This document shows positions 5,415 through 10,279 of a stretch of DNA of 10,279 bases, piece by piece. The stretch's first letter is position 1. The number at the start of each line of letters is the position of its first letter. The notes below the pieces were generated by a model. It saw only the letters and a program-made list of their open reading frames with translations, made no database searches and had not been told where the DNA came from. Both the position numbers and the translations under genes were made by a program. Source of the DNA: CAYOFK01 sp964403185. GTDB lineage: Bacteria > Bacteroidota > Bacteroidia > Bacteroidales > VadinHA17. Where the stretch lies: contig CAYOFK010000117.1 in NCBI GenBank assembly GCA_964403185.1, forward strand, positions 1 to 10,279, in the 5' to 3' direction.

Positions 5415-8177
5415 ATGGCCAAAAGAATCTGGGGGACAGCATTATTCGTTCTTGTGGCGGGAATGTTTTTTGTTGTGTTTTACCTTTTAAAAAGCCGGCT
5501 AGGTCCTGAAGAGGACCCTTTTGCAGCTGTTCCCACAGATGCTTCATTCATTATTGAAACCAGGGATTTTCGAATGGCTTCCGGCAAACTGATTGATGAA
5601 AACCTGATCTGGAAGGAGTTATTGGTATTGCCATCAATCAGGGCGGCAGATGCCAGGATAAAAAAATTTGACTCACTCATCAGAGAAAACAAACCCTTTA
5701 GAGATATTTTTTCAGGTAAACCTCTTGTCATTTCAATCCATCAGACCGGAAAAAATGACATCGATCTTTTATACCTGATACTTGCGGAAGGAAACCAAAC
5801 TTTAAATACGGTTAAAGCAACCATTAAACGATCTCTTGGGTCAGATATTATGATCAGGGAAAAGGAATACCAAAAAACAGGGATACTGGATATAGTGAAT
5901 GGAAAATCGGGTGCCAGGATGTTTTTTGCAACTTATAAAGGTATTTTAATTTTGAGCGCTTCATCAATATTGGTTGAACGATCCATCAGGCAGTTGGATA
6001 TTGAAGAAAATATACCGGCGGAAAAGGGCTTTATTCAGGTTCGGAGTACCGCCGGGAGAAATGTTGAGGGCAATGTTTATGTCAATTTCAGGCAGCTCTC
6101 CAAATTCCTGTCTGTGCTGTTGAAACCTCCTTACAGTGAAAGTGTTACATCTTTATCAGGTTTTGCAAACTGGGCTGAGCTGGACTTGTCAATTGAAGAT
6201 GATGCCCTGTTATTTAACGGATTCACTTATTCAGAGGACTCTTCTTTTAATTATCTGAACCTGTTCGAAAATCAAACTTCGAAAAGGTTGATGATGGACC
6301 AGGTCCTGCCGGCAAATACGATGGCTTATCTGGCCTTTGGATTAGATGATTATAAGAGCTATCAAGCAGCATTTTTAGATTATCTTGCAGAAAGGGGGGG
6401 ATTACAGGCCCACCTTCAGGCGGTCTATGAAATGGAAAAAAGCTGGAAAAAGGGTATTGGAAACCTGTTCCTGAACCTCATTGAGGATGAAATAGGCCTC
6501 GCGTACACCGACATCAAAAACCTCAGCTTTAAGGAAAATTCCTATGCGCTGTTCAGGACACGCAGCATGATCCAGGCACAGGAATCTGTCACTGAAGCTT
6601 TAGCGGTGTTTTACGACCAGAAGGGAACAAACCCGGATGCCTATACCGCAACGATCAAAGTGGATGAGGATACCCAATTTACGATCTATAAACTCCCTGC
6701 CTCAGGAATACCGGAATCCCTGTTTGGAAATTTATTCGGTGGAGCCGGCTTCCGCTACCTGACATTTGCTGGTAATTATATGATATTTGGAAATGCCCAC
6801 AGTGCCCTTTCTAATTTTGTACACAACCTTGTCCTTCATAAAACCCTGAGCAATGATTATGATTATAAAACCTTTAACGAATCATTGTCTGCAAGGTCAA
6901 ATTTCTATTTCTATTCAAGCATTCCCAAATCAATTGCATTTTATTCCAGGTTTTTGAAAAAGGAATACGAAAGCGACTACCTGGAACATGCCGGAATATT
7001 TAATAAGATCCAGGCGGTAGGATTACAGTTTTCTTCTGAAAATGCCATGGTTTACAATAACCTGTTTGTAAAATACCAGCCTGTCTATAAAGAACAGGCC
7101 GAAACACAATGGGAGAGCCTTATTGATTCTGTCCTTTGGCTAAAACCGTACTTTGTGGCCAATCACTATACCGGGGATAAGGAAATATTCTTGCAGGATG
7201 TGAAGAACAATGTTTACCTGATGAACGGTGCCGGCAGGATCTTATGGAAAATCAATTTGCCTGAACGGATCATGGGGGACGTTTATCAAATTGATTTTTA
7301 TAAAAACGGGAAATTGCAGATCCTGTTTAATACTGAGAATTATTTGCATCTTCTCGACAGGAATGGGAATTATGTTGAAAATTACCCCGTGAAATTAAGA
7401 TCCAAAGCAGTGAACGGACTGTCCCTGTTTGATTATGATAATAATAGAAACTACAGATTATGTTTAAGTTGTGAGGATAGAAAGATCTATTTGTTTAATA
7501 TTAACGGAAGAACTGTAAAGGGATGGAACATGATGCAAACAGAAGGCCTGATGCAAACCCCCATTTACCATTTCAGGGGAGGCACCAGAGATTATATCGT
7601 ATTTGGCGACCGTTATAAAGTACACATCCTGAACAGACAGGGAAACTCAAGGATCAGTGTCAGGGAGCCCATCCCGAAACCTGTGCACCAATCCATTTAT
7701 TTTGATAAATACAGAACCAACCCCGGATTTGTAACCACCACCCGGGATGGAACAATTTGTTTTATTAAAATGAATGGGCAGGTTGAAAAAATGTCTCTTA
7801 AAACATTTTCTATGGACCATTTTTTTGAATACAGTGATCTGGATGGGAATGGATCGGGAGAGTATATTTTTGTTGATGGAAACAGGCTGGACGTATTTAG
7901 TTCAGATGGTTCACAGAAATTTTCACATAGCTTTAATTTTCCAATCCGGCATAAACCGGTGATCTATACGTTTTCTTCTACCGATAAAAAAATCGGGATC
8001 ACCTGTGAAACAGGCAATTTGATATACCTGTTTAACAATGATGGTTCACTATATCCGAACTTTCCACTTACGGGCAGAACCTTGTTTTCAATTGGCCGGT
8101 TTGATCGTTCATCAGAGAGGTATAATCTGGTGGTGGGAGGTGATGATAACTTTTTATACAACTATTCCGTAAAATAG
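5415..8177 (+). CDS. Membrane-anchored DUF3352-like protein with C-terminal beta-propeller repeats (function unknown)
   Basis: 920 residues from ATG at 5415, preceded by AGGAA and a -7 promoter. Residues 1-4 are MAKR, and about 5-25 form one uncleaved hydrophobic anchor, so the rest should lie in the periplasm. Residues about 35-560 start with DPFAAVPTDASFIIETRDF and resemble DUF3352 proteins of Bacteroidota. This is a recollection of pattern, not a search. From about 578 onward a hydrophobic strand, a turn and a Gly recur: VYLMNGAG (600), LHLLDRNG (644), IYLFNING (691), VHILNRQG (736), ICFIKMNG (781), LDVFSSDG (825), IYLFNNDG (870), and LYNYSVK (914). The spacing is 44-47, as expected for propeller blades of the PQQ/FG-GAP type. 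DLDGNGSGE (808-816) looks like a calcium loop. It contains no catalytic motif I recognise. It probably forms an operon with the lipoprotein gene 26 bp downstream. Confidence 0.8.
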   Translation: MAKRIWGTALFVLVAGMFFVVFYLLKSRLGPEEDPFAAVPTDASFIIETRDFRMASGKLIDENLIWKELLVLPSIRAADARIKKFDSLIRENKPFRDIFSGKPLVISIHQTGKNDIDLLYLILAEGNQTLNTVKATIKRSLGSDIMIREKEYQKTGILDIVNGKSGARMFFATYKGILILSASSILVERSIRQLDIEENIPAEKGFIQVRSTAGRNVEGNVYVNFRQLSKFLSVLLKPPYSESVTSLSGFANWAELDLSIEDDALLFNGFTYSEDSSFNYLNLFENQTSKRLMMDQVLPANTMAYLAFGLDDYKSYQAAFLDYLAERGGLQAHLQAVYEMEKSWKKGIGNLFLNLIEDEIGLAYTDIKNLSFKENSYALFRTRSMIQAQESVTEALAVFYDQKGTNPDAYTATIKVDEDTQFTIYKLPASGIPESLFGNLFGGAGFRYLTFAGNYMIFGNAHSALSNFVHNLVLHKTLSNDYDYKTFNESLSARSNFYFYSSIPKSIAFYSRFLKKEYESDYLEHAGIFNKIQAVGLQFSSENAMVYNNLFVKYQPVYKEQAETQWESLIDSVLWLKPYFVANHYTGDKEIFLQDVKNNVYLMNGAGRILWKINLPERIMGDVYQIDFYKNGKLQILFNTENYLHLLDRNGNYVENYPVKLRSKAVNGLSLFDYDNNRNYRLCLSCEDRKIYLFNINGRTVKGWNMMQTEGLMQTPIYHFRGGTRDYIVFGDRYKVHILNRQGNSRISVREPIPKPVHQSIYFDKYRTNPGFVTTTRDGTICFIKMNGQVEKMSLKTFSMDHFFEYSDLDGNGSGEYIFVDGNRLDVFSSDGSQKFSHSFNFPIRHKPVIYTFSSTDKKIGITCETGNLIYLFNNDGSLYPNFPLTGRTLFSIGRFDRSSERYNLVVGGDDNFLYNYSVK

Positions 8178-8203
8178 TTTAATGCACTAAAATGTAATTT
8201 ATT

Positions 8204-10279
8204 ATGAATACTTTTAAATATCTTATCCGGTTTTTTCTTCTGGCTGGGGCCATTATTTTGAATTTCTCCTGTGTGAAAGAAGAGATTGATTTTAATAAGT
8301 TGTCTACTCAGGCCAGAATTACACCCCGGTTTGTTGTTCCAATTGCCAGTGGCTCCCTGACCCTTGCAAATGCAATCAAGGAAAAGGAAGATACCCTGGT
8401 ATTCAATGATGATGGGACCATTAAGCTGATTTTTTCCAAAGATTCAGTATTTGAGTTTGATGTTTCCGAGATTGTTACCATCCCCGATCCCTCCCCTGAA
8501 AGCAATACATTGCAATTAGGGCCATTACGTATTGACGATCTTAATTATTCAGGGAATCTTTCTCTTGGAAGCATTGCAAATAATCTTGACAATGCAACCA
8601 GAGATGCCATCATTGCCCTGGATGGTACTACTGCTGTGTTTCCCCCCATACCGACCCAGAATGCAGGGACTTATAACATGACCTCCTTTACGAATATTAC
8701 CCAGGTTACGGTGCAAAGCGGGACCATAAACATCAGCGTTACAAATAATCTTCCCGTCCCTGTTTCATTTGATATTGGTTTAAAAAACAATTCTGATAGT
8801 TCCCCGGTGGGAGGCGACTTTATATTTACAAATATTGCCCCGGGGACCACCCAGACACAAACTGTTGATGTAAGTGGAGTAATTATTACAAATACTCTTG
8901 ATTTTGATCTTAAGAACCTGACCTCACCGGGGAGTACTCCGGGAACAGTCCCTGTGGATCTAAACGATGATCTTGTTATCGCCTTATCTTCCACTGATAT
9001 TTTAGTGTCAGGCGGAACCGCCATCTTGCCAAATCAGATTTTTTATTCCAATACGAATTTTATTGATATCAATCCTGACCCGGGTATTGAAATTACCACT
9101 GTGGAAATAAGAAGCGGGGAAATTGATTATACTATTTCTTCAGGCTTCAGCGAAGGAGTTGTATTTAATTTCATCCTTCCCAGCGCAAGAAAAAACGGGG
9201 ATACATTAAAATATAATATTCCCCTGTCAGGTAATGGCACTGAAACTGCTATTCTCTCTTTGGCTGACGTGTCAGTGGACCTTACTACAGATGCTTTACA
9301 GCCATATAACAGATTTCCATTCATTATTTCAGCCGGTATCAATTCCTCAGGCACTATGGTCAGTTTTTCTATGTCAAATAGTTTTTCTGTGGATTATCAA
9401 TACCAGAATATTGCATTCAGCTACCTGGAAGGTTATTTTGGGCAGCAAACACATACTTTTAATCAGGACACCATTGACCTGGGTGGCCTGAAAGATTTTT
9501 TTGAACGCATTACCGGGTCTCTCACCTTTACCAATCCGGTTGTCAGATTTCCCTATGAAAGCTCCTTTGGAATTCCGGCAAGCATTGAAGTCCAGGCCAC
9601 CGGAACAAATTCTTCCGGTGCAACCCAGGACCTTAATGCTGCGGTTCAAAACATTGACCGCATGACAGACCGGTTTGGATCCCCTGCCAGCGGTGCAGTT
9701 GTTTTTGACCGTACCAACTCAGATATTGTACCTTTACTCGCACTCAGGCCTGTAGAACTTGTTTATTCAGGCCAGATACAGATCAATCCTCTTGGAAATA
9801 TTTCCGGCAGGGACAACTTTGTTCTTGGAAATTCAAAGATCATTGGCAGCATGGAGATGGAATTGCCGTGGATGCTTCAGATGCAAGACCTGGCCCTGAG
9901 AGACACACTTGAGAATCCCCTGTACATGGAGCCGGACAGTGATTTTAAACTAAGCGAAATGGAATTCTTCAGAATGTTTTTTTATGCAGCCAATGGTTTT
10001 CCAATCAAAGTGGATGTTTTATTAATCCCTTACGATCGTGTAAATGATGTTAAAAGACCCGGCATTGTCATTCCGGAACTTATTATGGCAGCTCCGGTTG
10101 ATGCTACAGGAAAAGTTACCGGACCGGCTGAAGCCACCATTACCATAGATCTTGACAAGCAACAATTGATCGATCTTGAAGAATCGAAAGACCTGATCGT
10201 CCGTTTCAGGTTCAATACAACAGATGGTGGCAGCAGGGAAGTGGTATTTTATACGGATTATTCCCTGGATTTCAGATTG
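8204..10279 (+). CDS. Large repeat-containing lipoprotein of unknown function (3' end beyond the window)
   Basis: Open from ATG at 8204 to the last base: 692 codons without a stop, so the C-terminus lies outside. The N-terminus has a basic start, a hydrophobic core and the lipobox-like LNFSC, with the lipidated Cys at residue 23. KEE follows closely, which in Bacteroidota can favour outer-membrane surface export. A segment PRFVVPIASGSLTLANAI then EDTLVFNDDGTIKLIF (about 41-78) recurs, as I recall, in uncharacterised Bacteroidota lipoproteins. Three related beta-rich modules begin at about residues 165 (ITQVTVQSGTINISV), 297 (ITTVEIRSGEIDYTI) and 436 (ITGSLTFTNPVVRFP), 132-139 residues apart. 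NLPVPVSF recalls LEA/WHy-type sandwiches. There is no Shine-Dalgarno site, only an A/T-rich leader, as is usual in the phylum. The gene is co-directional and 26 bp downstream of the propeller gene with no terminator between, so co-transcription is likely. Confidence 0.8.
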   Translation, partial: MNTFKYLIRFFLLAGAIILNFSCVKEEIDFNKLSTQARITPRFVVPIASGSLTLANAIKEKEDTLVFNDDGTIKLIFSKDSVFEFDVSEIVTIPDPSPESNTLQLGPLRIDDLNYSGNLSLGSIANNLDNATRDAIIALDGTTAVFPPIPTQNAGTYNMTSFTNITQVTVQSGTINISVTNNLPVPVSFDIGLKNNSDSSPVGGDFIFTNIAPGTTQTQTVDVSGVIITNTLDFDLKNLTSPGSTPGTVPVDLNDDLVIALSSTDILVSGGTAILPNQIFYSNTNFIDINPDPGIEITTVEIRSGEIDYTISSGFSEGVVFNFILPSARKNGDTLKYNIPLSGNGTETAILSLADVSVDLTTDALQPYNRFPFIISAGINSSGTMVSFSMSNSFSVDYQYQNIAFSYLEGYFGQQTHTFNQDTIDLGGLKDFFERITGSLTFTNPVVRFPYESSFGIPASIEVQATGTNSSGATQDLNAAVQNIDRMTDRFGSPASGAVVFDRTNSDIVPLLALRPVELVYSGQIQINPLGNISGRDNFVLGNSKIIGSMEMELPWMLQMQDLALRDTLENPLYMEPDSDFKLSEMEFFRMFFYAANGFPIKVDVLLIPYDRVNDVKRPGIVIPELIMAAPVDATGKVTGPAEATITIDLDKQQLIDLEESKDLIVRFRFNTTDGGSREVVFYTDYSLDFRL

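Noticed and set aside
8671..9024. Minus-strand open frame of 117 codons within the lipoprotein gene.
   Set aside because: The plus-strand frame is open from 8204 to the window end with a lipoprotein signal and internal repeats; this is its shadow.

Overview
The window looks like a chromosomal segment of a Bacteroidota bacterium. The evidence is: a TonB-dependent receptor with the N-terminal carboxypeptidase-regulatory-like domain typical of that phylum; a TAnnTTTG-type -7 promoter element (TACTTTTG) before one gene; mostly A/T-rich leaders in place of strong Shine-Dalgarno sites; and a remnant of a Bacteroidota-style RHS core. I cannot name the genus. I see no tRNA, rRNA, CRISPR array, toxin-antitoxin pair or defence cassette.

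Left edge (1-625, minus strand): a graveyard of mobile or polymorphic elements. A transposase gene resembling the IS1634 group has lost about 100 internal codons at a short microhomology and carries a TAG nonsense codon. It runs off the left edge. Next to it is an orphan fragment of an RHS-repeat-associated core domain, cut off after its LAR motif. The fragment directly follows, and slightly overlaps, the 3' end of the next intact gene.

Middle (615-5247, minus strand): a Na/phosphate-cotransporter-type membrane protein with a secreted Ig-like N-terminal domain and a C-terminal PhoU-like domain. Upstream of it is a complete TonB-dependent outer-membrane receptor that probably starts at TTG. 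A compact hairpin followed by a T-run sits directly after the receptor stop codon, so the two genes are probably separate transcription units although they are only 97 bp apart.

Right half (5415-10279, plus strand): divergent from the receptor, behind a recognisable Bacteroidota promoter, are two genes 26 bp apart that look like an operon. The first encodes a 920-residue membrane-anchored protein. It has a large DUF3352-like extracytoplasmic region and a C-terminal beta-propeller with eight repeats about 45 residues apart. The second is a long lipoprotein, open at the right edge, with three internal copies of a beta-rich module of about 135 residues. The function of this pair is unknown, but both products are predicted to act outside the cytoplasm.

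The most interesting points are this uncharacterised anchored-propeller plus repeat-lipoprotein pair, the Ig-NptA-PhoU architecture, and the readable decay history at the left edge. I found no convincing evidence for a wholly new system.
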